Shown here: one piece after another, positions 11,190-23,200 of the stretch
Layout of the letters: every line of letters starts with the position of its first letter
Position numbering within the stretch: the first letter of the stretch is position 1
Position numbers and translations under genes: made by a program
Notes under the pieces: model-generated
The model's input: the letters and a program-made list of their open reading frames with translations, nothing else
What the model was told of the DNA's origin: nothing
The model's database searches: none
Assembly: GCA_025200525.1 (NCBI GenBank)
Contig: CM045770.1
Coordinates: 122,551,429 to 122,615,428 of the forward strand
Direction of reading: 5' to 3'
Origin: Camellia lanceoleosa
Taxonomy: Eukaryota > Streptophyta > Magnoliopsida > Ericales > Theaceae
DNA: 64,000 nt

Positions 11190-11707
11190 CACTGTTTTAA
11201 AAGGCACAATGAGGCACATCCTTGCGCTTCAAACAAGTTGAGGCAAGGTGCAATATGCAAGGCGCTGAGGCGAGGGCTTTTTTCGAGGCGCGAGGCGTGG
11301 GCTTCATGGGCTTTACCTATTTTTCTAATCTAACTGTTGATTAAGTACTTTTGTTGTGGGCATACCCATAGGGATTCAAAACTCTTCAATATAAAATGAC
11401 CAAACATGATCAAAAGAGAGTATAAAGTGATAAAAGATTGAATATTATGCTTTATATCTTTTGTTGGATATTATATTTCTAATTTTTAGAAAATTGAATG
11501 TTATGTTTAAAGATTACCAGAAATGGTTATGATTTTTTAAATTCTATATATATTTGTTATGTTAAAAAGTTTATCTGCTTTATAATTTTGCTTTTCTTCT
11601 ACTACTTGTGCTTTGCTTTGATGAGGCGCGTGCTTCACCTCACACCTCACACTTAGGCTATAGGTGACCTTATCGCCTCGGCATGCCTAGAGCCTTTTAA
11701 AATACTG
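11190..11707. mobile_element. hAT-type non-autonomous element, 8-bp TSD
   Basis: It is flanked by a perfect 8-bp duplication ATGAGGAC (11,182-11,189 and 11,708-11,715). The ends CACTGTTTTAAAAGGC and the complement of GCCTTTTAAAATACTG match at 14 of 16 positions. Subterminal GAGGCG-rich sequence is present at both sides (about 11,260-11,300 and 11,620-11,690). Eight-bp TSDs and these ends fit the hAT superfamily. No transposase frame is present in the 518 bp. Confidence 0.88.
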
Positions 11708-11715
11708 ATGAGGAC

Positions 11716-12240
11716 AATTACTTTGTACATAAAGGTCAAATTTTATGTCTGCATAGAGTGCACGATCAGAATTGTAATGCTGCATTTTTTTCATGCCAGT
11801 GATAATGTTAAAATCTTCTTTTTTCCATTGTCCCGCAAACAATGTTGAAATTGTGTGAAATTAAATGGAAAAACAAAAGTTGAACTGCCAATTATCAGAT
11901 TAAACCGAAAATAGAAACAAAATATAATCGTTTGTGTAGGTAAGTTATGAAAATGCATCACTAGAATTATTAATTTGCAAACAGTAACATCCCTCATTCA
12001 TAATTTGAACCCTACAATTTCTCATATAGAACATCAATAATTCTTTATAGTTCAGAGTCACAAATAAAGAAGTAAAATGGGGATCTCATAAATATGTTCA
12101 CTCTATATACTTTTCTACGTCTTTTCGTAATAAACCCAAAAGAAGAAAACATGGCCATACCCAAAACAACACTGGGTTTCAGTCATTCACTCACATATAT
12201 GCATATTTGTATTAATAGTTGTTAAGATAAAGACGAAGAA
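11716..12240. other. Unrecognised sequence
   Basis: Continues the sequence left of the hAT element. Short open frames lack motifs. No features identified. Confidence 0.45.
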
Positions 12241-12258
12241 TAGGGTTTTGAGGATTAC

Positions 12259-12435
12259 CTGCAGAGGGAGAGAAGACTTTTTTAATGGATTGCCTCTCTC
12301 TCTCTCTCTCTCTCTCAAATGCTCTCTCAAATCTTTGAGGCTTTCAGCAGAGTCCAGCTCTAGTGGTTTCGTACAGGCTCCAGCCGCTGCGTCCAGCTTC
12401 ACAAGGCCTTGTTTGAGAAGACTAAATAAGTCCAC
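12259..12435 (-). other. Candidate first exon, unknown gene
   Basis: The minus strand opens with ATG at 12,433-12,435 (MDLFSLLKQGLVKLDAAAG), continues through a charged LKDLREHL stretch and an RE repeat encoded by the CT microsatellite (about 12,296-12,316), and ends at CTGCAG|GTAATC, a good donor sequence. The first codons lie inside a MITE-like end (12,403-12,674), so the start may be spurious or derived from the transposon. I do not recognise the protein. Confidence 0.28.
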
Positions 12436-12674
12436 TTTTTGTCTTTTTGGACAAAAAAATTGAGGTTGAAAATATGGATGTTTGGGTTAACTTTTTGAAT
12501 TTTTATGAAAAAATGTGTAATAAAAAATTGTGAAAATTGATTTTTAGAGGAAAATTTAAATTGGGAGTTGTGCAGCCGTAATTGTTGACTTTTGGTGAAT
12601 AGTGTTAACTTTTTAACTTTTTGAGTAACTTTTTAACTTTTTGAATTATTTGGGAGTACCCAAACTTGGCCTCA
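12403..12674. mobile_element. Short MITE-like element
   Basis: The left end AAGGCCTTGTTTGAGAAG is an imperfect inverted match to the right end ACCCAAACTTGGCCTCA. The interior has repeated AACTTTTTGAATT and AACTTTTTAACTT phrases. No clear target duplication and no coding capacity. The family is undetermined. Confidence 0.4.
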
Positions 12675-12839
12675 ATAATCAATTTATTTTTGTAATTTGT
12701 AAAATAACCCTCTCTTCTTTTTCTTTTGCTACATGCGTCCATTTGTATTTTTTAATTTACAATTATACCCTAATAACTAGGAACGGTCATTTTGATCCGG
12801 CCCACGCAGATCCATCTTTATACCCTAATAACTAGGAAT

Positions 12840-13583
12840 TGGGGTGTTCGCGGATTGATTTTTGATGGTTCGGTTTACGGTTTGAACTCATTCGTATGTT
12901 TACAGTTTGAAAAAAATTGAACCTGCAACTGCTTTCAATGCGATTTGCGGTTTGTACAAATAGGGTTAACGGAAATGCGAGTGATTTGTGAATTGAACTT
13001 TTTTCATTAAAAATTTATTTTTGGACCTATTTTTTCCCATTTTTTAGATATTTATTTTTGCTCATTTTCTAAATATTATTTTAGACCATAAAATCACATA
13101 TTTCTTATCATAAAATTATTATTTTTGAATTATTTTTTATTCGTAATTTTTTAATCTCAAAGATTCAGAATTTGATAATCCATACTAATAAAAAAAAAAA
13201 AAAAGGTTCCATTTATGTATATAAATAAAAGAAGTTTAATTTACCAGAAATAAATAAATAAAGTATGTGGCTTGTTTCAACTTACATGTGTATATATATA
13301 TATTATTTGATATATTTATAAATATATTATATTATGTGTGTGTATATATGCATAAATAGCAACTGTGAGTATATAATATATATATATATATCTACTAATA
13401 TGGAAGATTAAAAATGATGGTCCAGAATTTTATAAAAGAAAAGAAAAAAAGTATAAATGCAAGTGGATATGTGTGGGTGAAATCCGTAATTCGAAACATA
13501 ATAATATTTCAAACTGCATCCGACCCTATAGCAGGTTTGAATCTGCTCGTACATGTGCGGATCAAATCGGATGCTCAGCCCTA
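12840..13583. mobile_element. hAT-type non-autonomous element, 744 bp
   Basis: The flanks CTAGGAAT (12,832-12,839) and CTACGAAT (13,584-13,591) are an 8-bp duplication with one mismatch. The ends TGGGGTGTTCGCGGA and the complement of GGATGCTCAGCCCTA are inverted repeats. Subterminal GCGGTTTG-like repeats are present. It encodes no transposase. The TAGGGGTG-type end is shared with the element at 58,113-59,021, so the two are probably related. Confidence 0.78.
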
Positions 13584-13591
13584 CTACGAAT

Positions 13592-13992
13592 GGTTGGATC
13601 TGCCCCACAAGAATTCAATCCTACCCAATGTCAATTTTTTATTCTTAGACATTATTATTAACAAAATTATCAACACAAAACTAACAATATAAAATAATAC
13701 TGATCATATATATTAGAAGGTGGGCCATTGTGAGATTTAAAAAATTCTCTTATTTGGATTGTTAAAGAGATTCAACGAAGAGATGTGTTTTACCCTTGTA
13801 AATCTGCAAAGGTAGACATGGTTGGTGCCACCCAACCGGGGTTGCCGGCCAGGAACACTCCGATGATAAAGTTAGCAACTTGAATAAAAAAAGGAAGATA
13901 ATGAATTGAAGAGTTTGTTTGTGTTGTGTTCCACATATGAGAAAACATACTCCTCTTTTATGGGATGCCCTCTTTTTATATAAGTGAGTGTA
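13592..13992. other. Possible gypsy LTR-like host sequence
   Basis: This stretch has GGTTGCCGGCC followed by CACTCCGATGATAAAGTTAG, a phrase typical of Tat or Athila-type LTRs, and a TATA-like TTTTTATATAAG near 13,977. The copia element then interrupts it. The continuation after the copia and chromovirus insertions would be 17,942-17,982 and 23,821 onward. Neither end of the LTR was found, so this is an inference from phrases only. Confidence 0.3.
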
Positions 13993-13997
13993 ATATT

Positions 13998-15152
13998 TGT
14001 TGGAACAATCTTCAGTGTAAATAAAATAAATTGAAGTAAAGTCAAACAAATAAATAAATAACGTACCGAATTTATTTATCGAACCGAATTAAAAAATTAA
14101 AAGACCAAGTCGAGTGTGTGACACTCTGTCCTTAAGACAGATTCGCCCCGCTACAGTGTTTACGGTTGAGTGGCGTCTATCTCTCAGGATATAATGATCT
14201 TCACAAAATGTAGTAGCACTCCAAACAATTTGTTTGGTGAACCAAACCTGTATTCTAACTCTCTGAAATTTATTCTAAAACTAATATGAAGAATAATGCA
14301 AAAGTGCAGAATTTAGGACAGCAAAACTGAATTTTCAGACTGATTTTTTCAGATCCCAAGACTGCTGGAACAATAGGTATTTATAGGCAAGACATTCCTA
14401 TCCGAACAGGTGTGAGTCTGTCCAACAGATTCAGATTTGAATATGAACAGATATTCAAACTATAGCAGTTATCTAACTGCCCAGAACTACTGTATGACAT
14501 TGTTTGAATTTGCCTGGGCATATTTAAATCTGTCTGGATTTGAACAGATCGGAAAAATAGTTTGGGCTCAAAAGTCTGTTATGAAACAAAAGGAAGAAAC
14601 ACAATTGTTAGACAACAATTTGAATTTCAAATTCAAATTTCAAAATTTAAATTAATTTTTCCTACAAGAATTTATTGAAAAAATTCAAATAAATTTTGTC
14701 CAAAAAATTAATGTTAGACCCGATCTAACCTATCACCGCGCCTGGCTCGGCCGGTCGGGCGGCGACACGTGCGTGTGGTGGTTTGGGCTAAGGTTCACTT
14801 TGTCCATAACTCCTCCCTTCTACAAACTTAGGGTGCCCCTTGGGGCCCAACCCAAGTCTTATAGGCTAGAGCTTATAAACTCAACAAAACTCTTTTAAAG
14901 TTTCAATGTGGGACAAGCCTCAAAAGAAAACCCATATTAAAACTTTAAATGTCCATTACACGAACCTGAAAACGACATCATGTTCCTATTCACTCATAAA
15001 TGGTTTTGATGAACCATCTTCGCCGTGCGACTTGCCACGCAGCAAGGAACACTTCACCTCTTCGGACTCGCCCCAAAAGACGTTCAGGACCCACTTAATT
15101 TTGGACTCAAAGTTGGCCCAAAATATGCCTTTATAAAACTATTTTTCCAACA
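13998..15152 (-). repeat. 3' LTR of the copia element (1,155 bp)
   Basis: Begins TGTTGGAACAATC and ends TTTTTCCAACA, the expected inverted LTR ends. From 14,240 to 15,152 it is highly similar to 17,013-17,936, including the direct matches AAAACTAATATGAAG and CTTATAAACTCAACAAAAC. It is complete, whereas its partner lacks the distal 240 bp or so. Confidence 0.85.
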
Positions 15153-15160
15153 ATCCCCCA

Positions 15161-15731
15161 CATGAATGGAATTTGACAGAGAGAAAATACAGCAACATGA
15201 TCTAATTACAGAGAATACAGAAATTAGAAATATTCTGGAAAGGATAGGTAGCTATTGGCTTTGAACCTTCCATTGTGAAACACTATCGGATTTACTAGCT
15301 AACCAGTGAACATAATGTCTTGAACTGTTCAGCCGTTTGTGTAAACCAAGACAATAGAACTCACACAAGATATTCCTGCACCGCTTTAGTTCTCGATGTG
15401 TTCCTTTTGGCCTTGAACAACCTGGTTTTTCATGAGTGTTCTAGAGAATTGTAGCCCTTCACAAATCTCATAGAACCGGCCCAGTTCACACTCACATAGG
15501 TGATTCTTATGAAAAGTATCCTGCCATATTCCACTAGGTTTACTTAGATATAAGAATCATTAAAATTTTACTTAATCTAAAACGCTGCAGACATCACTTA
15601 TTTCATCATAGAAATGGGTAGGAGTTAGACTCCCCAGTCATCCTTCTGAGTCATTCACAACTCGGTTGTCCCTTTGAACCTAGATCTTGAGATCTCCAGT
15701 CAACTAGGTTGGGTTGCCGTTGTGATAACTC
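15161..15731. other. Non-coding tail of the copia interior
   Basis: Lies between the polypurine tract and the RNase H stop on the minus strand. It corresponds to the 3' untranslated interior of the element. No additional gene was seen. Confidence 0.6.
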
Positions 15732-15966
15732 TTATTTAATAGGCTTTAATCCCATTCCCCTTGATAAATTCTCAACTAGCTCTCTTACTAACCCTTTGGT
15801 TAGTGGATCCGCTTTGTTATCTTTGGACTTCACATATTCAATGGAAATAATTCCATTGGAGAGTAGTTGTCGTACAGTGTTATGTCGACGACGAATGTGT
15901 CGTGACTTACCGTTATACATATTACTCTGTGCTCTACTAATTGCTGATTGACTATTACAATGTATG
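15732..15966 (-). pseudogene. Copia RNase H, C-terminal end
   Basis: The minus-strand frame reads HCNSQSAISRAQSNMYNG, then KSRHIRRRHNTVRQ and VKSKDNKADPLTKGL before its stop, the signature end of Ty1/copia RNase H (ADPLTKG motif). The frame upstream is lost at 15,967, where a solo LTR begins; the preceding residues are found at 16,777-17,010. Within the cell this domain would degrade the RNA strand during reverse transcription. Here it is non-functional. Confidence 0.85.
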
Positions 15967-16776
15967 TGTACGGGAAAGAAATACACCTTCTCGTATAATC
16001 CTGTTGATCAAGTCTTCGTTCCTCTGTACGATGTCGTTCCACCACCTGAAAATATCAACGTGAGCTAGCCGTGGTGTGTTGGGAAACCTCTCCGATGCCT
16101 AAGTCAGTAAGCAAGACAAGAAGGCAAAAGCTCAATGTATTCAGGGAGCAAAATTGTATTACCTCTCTAAAGGTGTTATTGATGAGCTTATATAGACTTC
16201 ACGTGGCACAATCCTGGTAGGATTCTTACCCCTCCAAGTGTAGAGTCCTTCTAGGACTACTCCTCCTTGCATAGAGTCCTCCTAGAACTCATACTCTTAG
16301 AAGATAATGCTTATCCTCCAACACCCTCCCTCACTGCTTAAACCAAGTGAGATGGTTCTTCTTATGACCGGACTACTTCAGGACCGAAGTAACATCTCCA
16401 GATCAGACATTTACTATTCCCTCCTACCTCGGTTTTCCATGCCTAAACCGAGCTAACCATAGGAGTCTCTTACCTCGGTTTTCGTGGTTTGGACCGAGCT
16501 AACCATAAGAGAGTTGAGCCGAACTATCTCCAAACCGAAGTCCCCTCATGGACTTGGTACACCTTGGCTATCATATGTCTTAACCGAACTACCAACATCA
16601 TACTTCCAAGCCGGAGTAAAAAGTAAACCTCACGCGGCCGGACTAACATTCAACCGGTCTAACATAGAAGCTATATCTCCAAACCGGAGTAACTCCCACA
16701 GGGCCATTCGCTCAGCCTCTTTTACCTCGGCCCAAGACCCAGCTCGGCCCAATTTTGCGTATAAATTGCCCTCTCA
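15967..16776 (-). mobile_element. Solo LTR splitting the copia RNase H
   Basis: On the plus strand it runs TGTACGGG to CCCTCTCA, flanked by GTATG (15,962-15,966) and GTAAG (16,777-16,781), a 5-bp duplication with one mismatch. The RNase H reading frame is interrupted precisely here. The minus-strand sequence carries a TATA-like CTATATAAG (about 16,188-16,196) and the phrase GACTTAGGCATCGGAGAGG, typical of Tat-type gypsy LTRs. Degenerate ACCTCGG and ACCGAGCTAACC repeats occupy 16,425-16,730. No internal genes are present. Confidence 0.82.
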
Positions 16777-17010
16777 GTAAGCATATAGCAGGCACCGATT
16801 TAGGCCAAATTGGAATATCTTCAAGGAAGTGGCGAAGCCATTCTGCCTCTTCCCCTGCTTTGTTTAAAGTTATGAATTCTGATTCCATAGTAGACCTAGA
16901 AATGCAAATCTGTTTGGAAGATTTTCAAGATACAGTCATCCCACCAAGAGTAAAGACATACCCACTGGTAGACTTTGAGTCTCTAGTATCCGATATCAAA
17001 TTTGTCTCTA
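16777..17010 (-). pseudogene. Copia RNase H, N-terminal remnant
   Basis: The minus-strand translation shows ISDTRDSKSTSGYVFTLGG, then SSKQICISRSTMESEF and EEAEWLRHFLEDIP, the conserved central part of Ty1/copia RNase H (STSG..F.LGG and STxxSE motifs). A stop replaces the tryptophan codon in the usual SWKSSKQ stretch. The upstream end joins directly to 5' LTR sequence at about 17,011, the scar of the large internal deletion. The downstream end is the solo-LTR insertion. Confidence 0.85.
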
Positions 17011-17012
17011 GT

Positions 17013-17936
17013 AACCAAACCTGTGTTCTAACTCTCTGAAATTTATTCTAAAACTAATATGAAGAATAATGCAAAAGTGTAGAATTTAGGACAGCAAAAC
17101 TGAATTTTCAGACTGATTTTTTCAGATCCCAAGACTACTGGAACAATAGGTATTTATAGGCAAGACATTTCTGTCTGAACAGGTGTGAGTTTGTCCAACA
17201 GATTTAGATTTGAATATGAACAGATATCCAAACTGTAGCAGTTATCTAACTGCCCAGAACTGCTGTATGACACTGTTTAAATCTACCTGGATAAATTTAA
17301 ATTTGTCCGGATTTGAACAGATCAGAAAAACAGTTTGGGCTCAAAAATTTGTTATGAAATAAAAGGAAGAGACACAATTGTTGGACAACAATTTGAATTT
17401 CAAATTCAAATTTCAAAATTTAAATTAATTTTTCTTGCAAGAATTTATTGAAAAAATTCAAATAAATTTTGTCCAAAAAATTAATGTTAGACCCGACCTA
17501 ACCCATTACCCACACCCGCGCCCGGCTCGACCGGACGGACGGTGGCGGCGTGCGCGTGTGGTGGTTTGGGCTAAGGTTCACTTTGTTCATAACTCCTCCC
17601 TTCTACAAACTTGGGATGCCCCTTGGGGCCCAACCCAAGTGTTATAGGCTAGAACTTATAAACTCAACAAAACTCTCTTAAAGTTTCAACGTAGAACAAG
17701 CCTCACAAGGAAACCCATATTAAAAACTTTAAATGTCCATTATACGAACCCGAAAATGACGTCATGTTCCTATTCACTTATAAATGGTTTTGACGAATCA
17801 TCTTCGCCGTGCGACTTGCCATGCGGTAAGGAACACTTCACCTCTTCGGACTTGCCCCAAAAGACGTTCGGGGCCCACTCAATTTTGGACTCAAAGTTGG
17901 CCCAAAATATGCCTTTATAAAACTATTTTTCTAACA
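17013..17936 (-). repeat. 5' LTR of the copia element, truncated
   Basis: Similar over its length to 14,240-15,152. It lacks the part equivalent to 13,998-14,239, so the U5 side and the primer-binding site are deleted. The outer end at 17,936 abuts the TSD ATATT. Confidence 0.82.
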
Positions 17937-18654
17937 ATATTTGCTTGATGGGCTTCTTTGATTGGACTAGGCCCATTGTTAGTGTCACGACCCAAACCCG
18001 CCCTCATGGGTTTAGTATCGTAACCGGCCAGTAATTCTTGGATTACCAAAGGCCTCTTGACCGATTAACATAAAGTTAGGGACTACGGAAGCAAATATAC
18101 AATATATACATATATACAGTCTATTGAGCCGTGAAGACATACATGATACGCATCATTTAAAACTTTTATAAACATATGAGTGATGTTGAGAAACATAACC
18201 TTTACATATCACTTCTAGTAGTGTATTAATAGATATCTTGTCCAAAACTTAACAACAAACAAAGTCTAACATGATTATACAAAAACAGCCACAAATCTTG
18301 ACTTCATTCGGAACCTCCTCGGGAGGCACAAAGGTTGGCTGACAAAAAGGGAACATAGGTCGTCAACTCTGGGCCTAGTCATGTGCCTGCTCACCTACAT
18401 ACATAATATAAATAGTGAGCTACAGCCCAGTGAATAATAACAGAGTAAAGACTTTCATGAATGATACCCATAACATAACTCAAATCTCATAGCAAACAGA
18501 ATCATAATCAGATAATGGAATTGAATCATAATCTTGTCTATATTCAAATCATGTGTGGTACATCAATTAGCACAAACATGTCTTTTGGGTCAAGCTTATT
18601 AAGTTCCGTGAAGGAACCTCCAGTACCGGGTAACATATCTCATACATTGGCCAC

Positions 18655-18795
18655 GGTATTGTTTCCCCTTGGCGAGGGCTTAGGCCACAATATTCTTTCC
18701 CCCTGGGTGAGGGCTTGGGCTATGGTACAAACCCCCGGGCTAGGGCCTCATGACCATAAGCCACAGTATTATGTCCCCTGGGTGAGGGCCTTTGC
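18655..18795. repeat. LTR minisatellite (CCCCTGGGTGAGGGC type)
   Basis: About four degenerate units containing CCCCTGGGTGAGGGC and GGCCACAATAT phrases. It occupies the same position relative to the LTR end as different minisatellites in the related LTRs (21,190-21,415 and 51,541-51,895). Confidence 0.6.
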
Positions 18796-19184
18796 TAAGG
18801 ATACCACAATTACGTTTTAAAGAAAATTGGACAATCATTCATTCATACAAAACATAGCCTTTTAGAAAACTGATTATTTCATATCATCAGAAAATAATTA
18901 AAGTTAACATAACTTTACAGAGTTATTACTCACAGATAATTGGTAGCTTCAATTAGATGGCAAAGTGGGCAGTTCACTTGTTTTGAGGCGCGTGACCTAC
19001 ATAGCATGATAGATACATACGTTGAATACACATGCTTGGACTGAACACAACTTATTTCGTTGTTCTTAGTGTATTTCTAACCTTTAATCTCATTATGGAG
19101 TCTTAATCATAGTCTAGGAATGCCTAGGATGGAATGAGAATGCAAAAATGTATTTGAAACACTTAGCCAATTTTTTTGCTGAAA

Positions 19185-19505
19185 CAGGGGTCTCGCTCGA
19201 GCGTGGCTTTCTTTGCTTGAGCGGACATGCCAAATGTAAGTGGTCGCTCGAGCGTAGACTCATTCGCTTGAGTGGCCTGCAAAATGTGAAAAAGTTCTGG
19301 TTACATGAAATCTCCGCTTGATGCTCGCTTGAGCGTGAGACACAGGCCCTCGCTCGAGCGCAAGTTTTGTCGCTTGAGCATGCTTCTACACACGCAAATT
19401 TCTGAGAGCTTGAAATTTAAGCTCGAGCCAGCCCTTTATCGCTCGAGCGGAAGCATGAAAATAAAGACGGTCGCTTGAGTGTAGGATTCTTCGCTCGAGC
19501 GTGGA
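19185..19505. repeat. CGCTCGAGCG / CGCTTGAGCG block
   Basis: Roughly ten copies of a palindromic decamer-like motif (CGCTCGAGCG with CGCTTGAGCG variants) are spaced irregularly at about 20-45 bp. The same motif block recurs in related LTRs near 23,050-23,090, 28,190-28,500, 35,325-35,630 and 52,235-52,470. Confidence 0.75.
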
Positions 19506-20206
19506 AGCAAAATTCTGGGTTTTCCAAATTTGCTCCCAAGCTTCAAAACATGAATTCAACACCCCAAAACTCATCCTCTTGGGCCAAAATTCTGGAAAAC
19601 ATTTAGAAACTCACAAAACATCATGGTTTAAAGATCATTTCATGAAATCAAGGCCCAAAAGTATGCCAATTGTACAAAATTCCAACATAAACTTTATGAA
19701 TATTTCAAGAACACAACATGCATGAATTTTCTTAAACCTAACCTTTTCAAAACATGATCAAACTTGGCAACTTGATAGAAAACATGATGAATTACCAAAA
19801 TATAAGTGAGATGAACACATGTATGAAAGAATTCTTTGAAATCATGCTCAAGTTGTGAAGAAATGAACATGCATGCATGGTATGGCCTAATTCTTCTCAA
19901 TTCTAATGCAATTCCCTCATGAATTCACTTAATCCACTAGTGATCTTGTAGAATCTAATTCAATTACTCAATTAAGAGTTTAGTCCCTTACCTAGAGGCT
20001 TGAATCTACAATAGTTGAAGTTGAGATCCTCAAATCTTCTTCAATTGACAACAATTCCTAGCATTTCTTTTGGTTTGAGCTCAAATTCTCAAGTCTTGGA
20101 CCAAATCTCCCTACTCTCTTTCCCTCTCACGTTTTGTGCAAGAAAATGGAAATTGATGGTGTCAAAACATGTATAAGATGTAAAATGGTCTTGTAAAAGC
20201 CCACTT

Positions 20207-23200
20207 TGTCACGCCCCGAATTTTAATTACTCGAAAACATTACCAAAGCCAGTAAATTTAGGTCCATATATATATATATATATATATTTTATACATATAC
20301 AAATATCTATTACACTTGAGTAATAGGAATACAATGATACATGTTCTTTCTCTCTCAATGAAAATTACAATGTCAACAATACATGCCAATCTCCTATTGT
20401 GAAGCTATAAATAAATAAAATACAATTACAGGATCTATCACATCTACAGTGAAATTACATATAAAAGACACATGGACTTCTCAACTCTTCAATCAAAGAA
20501 TCCAAACTTTCTTTCTGTAAAAAGGTAAAACAACAACGGGGTGAGCACTAATGCCTAGTAGGAATCTCTTAGTTCTCAATCAATAACTAATACACAGATA
20601 AAAATAATCATGCATGCAGGGTGATACCATATATTAGAGTGACGTTTTATAACTTCAAAATATCATAAGTAGAGTACCTTTTCTCAAAAACTATTTGAAC
20701 ACTTTTAAGAAAAATCTTCAGCCATTAAAATTCGTCCATTAACTTTAGAAAACCATAGATCCTTGTGAAACCAACATGTTTAAGAAACAACATCATTTAA
20801 AAATTATTAACCAATTCCCAAAATATTTCCCATTTCATTTCCATTTTTTTTCTCCTTATACTATTTCCAATCACTATAACTCCATAATGTCAAGATCCAA
20901 TTTCCTTTATGTTCAAAAAGACAATCCTCATACACTCAACTCCAACTTGCCCAACAATTACCTCACATTAACGTTTGCATTACCAAATAGAATACAAGTA
21001 TGACACAAGAATAACAATCCCTTTTTAATTCAATTCCTCTATTATTTACAAAACAAAACTCATAATCTTCCATTTTAATCACAAGCAATCCATTGAGTGT
21101 ATCAACACCAATCCCTAATCCAATTACCATTTCATTTTCCATTCTTTTAATTAATCTCATATCAAATACCGGATCCAATCACAAGTCATCTCCATGACTC
21201 ACACGTTTTATCGGTCACAAGCCGGAAGAAATGCGGAACCTCACGCTTTACCGGTCACAAGCCGGAAGGAACGCGGAACCTCACGTTTTACCAATTACCA
21301 TCCGGAAGGAACGCGGAACCTCAACATACCACACGCTTTATCGGGCGCTACTCCGGAAGGAAGGCGGAACCTATCTCAAGCGCCACGCTTTGCCGGCTCA
21401 AATATGGCGGGAAACGGACCCCAAGATATCATCACAATCCATCATTACAATTAGTGGGCAATGCCAACACATCTTCTATTATTTCCGTAACACATTAATT
21501 CAATATAGATCCACCATTTATTAAAATTACATTCACATAACAAGTACAAATATGTTCCACGACCTTCTTCATTATCCATTAAATCATTCATTGTTTTGTT
21601 ACACAAAAATATAACAACACATCCATAGAGGCAAAGACTCATCTTTAAAGTGTTCACAATTCTTGGGTTCAAACTATTTCTTTACTTTTCCATATTATCA
21701 TCAAGTCTTCAAATTCAAATTTTTTTAAACACATTGATTATCAATTACTACCTACGGTTATAAATTAAATCTCCAACATTTAATTTTCTTTGATATAACT
21801 CCTTCATATAACATCGTCATATTTCACAATCTCCCATTTATCATTATTCATACTCATTTTAACCCAACATAGACTTAATTTCATAAATTTAATATTGATT
21901 GAAGTATCCTCATTTTTTAAAATAAAACTTCATAACTAGAGTTAAATATAAAGTTGGGCTTTTAGTTTTGAGGTATAAAATCACTTTCTAATTATACAAT
22001 AAAATTCTTAAATCTTCACTTCATCATCTTATCACAAATTCCGTATCATCTTTCAACTTCCCTCCGGGTTCCAACACAACACCACCCAACCCAACTTATC
22101 TCAAACTCAACATGACCCAACACAACACAACTCAACTCAACACAATTCAACATGATTCAAACACAATTCATCATAGTCCAACACAATTCGGTTTAACATT
22201 ATTCAACACAACTCAACATAATCAACACTATTTAACATAATCAACACAATTCAACATAGTTCAAGGTGAACTCTTAAACCTTTATTTCATCCTTTCACCC
22301 CAAGACTCATGTCATCCATATCATTAATAAATCATTTCCCCAATCTTCATTTCACATTATAGCATAATTTACAACATCCATAACAAAGGTTCAATCGCTA
22401 ATTTTTAACATAATTTTCAAACACCTCCAAAATCTAATTAAACTTGTATATATATAATTCAACCTACCAATTTCATGATTCTACTTTCAATTTGGGCAAA
22501 ATCATTGTTTATCATCATGAATCAATTTAGGGTTTTCAAGAAAATCAAGAATTTCAAGAAAAATTTAAACTTCTTAAACCACTACTCTTTATTCCAATCT
22601 TCCCATTGATTAAACACCTAAGGTTCATAATCCACCTTATTAACCCAACAATTGAACCCCCAACACTTCAAATCCTAAACCCCCAAAATCATGATGTACA
22701 CTATATGCTAAAAAATGTGAGTTTTATATGTATATACTCAAAATACTACAAATCTATCTATTTATGGAAGTATTGAAGGAAAACTAGGACCCCTACTTCA
22801 AGAATCAAGCAAGAAAAGCAAGCTTTGAGAAGAATCCTTCACTAATCCGAATTCCAATCGGTTGAAAATGTTAATCTTCAAGCTTTCTTCATTTCCTTGT
22901 AAGAGATCTTAGCCAATCCTTAGGGAAATGGAAGGTATTTGAGGTCAAAACCCTAGGGTTTTCAGACCTAGGGTGAGAAGGATGAAGGAGGAAAAGGAAA
23001 ATGCAAAGAATGAGCTAAAAATCACATTTTTAAACTGCTGAATTCGCACAGTCCGCTCGAGCGCCTATTTTCCAGCTCGAGTGGATCTGCTTCCAACACA
23101 GATATGAAAACTTCAAATGAGTATAACTCTCTTATTGGGACTCCGTTCTAGGTCCTTCTTGTGTCTAAATCGAAGCCCAGAAATAGTCTTTCCAATGGTT

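Larger units (their letters stand above)
13998..17936 (-). mobile_element. Internally deleted Ty1/copia element
   Basis: Outer ends TGTTGGAA (13,998) and CTAACA (17,936) are flanked by a perfect 5-bp TSD ATATT (13,993-13,997 and 17,937-17,941). The element lies on the minus strand, so the left LTR is the 3' LTR. A purine-rich tract TGGGGGAT (minus, 15,153-15,160) adjoins the 3' LTR. Of gag-pol only the RNase H C-terminal part is left. A deletion removed part of the 5' LTR, the primer site, gag, protease, integrase and RT. An 810-bp solo LTR is nested in the remnant. Confidence 0.88.

Noticed and set aside
13473..13692. Open frames of 62-92 codons near the right end of the hAT element
   Set aside because: They lie inside or across the element end and have no transposase motif.
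16484..17039. Two ~95-codon plus-strand frames
   Set aside because: The first is solo-LTR sequence; the second is the antisense reading of copia RNase H.
20207..20211. Independent target duplication for the inner LTR start at 20,207
   Set aside because: I looked for CACTT or ACTTT after a CA end downstream and found no convincing match, so no TSD is claimed.
21194..21524. Two overlapping ~90-codon frames with arginine- and asparagine-rich repeats
   Set aside because: Both read the 40-bp LTR minisatellite in different frames, so no protein is implied.
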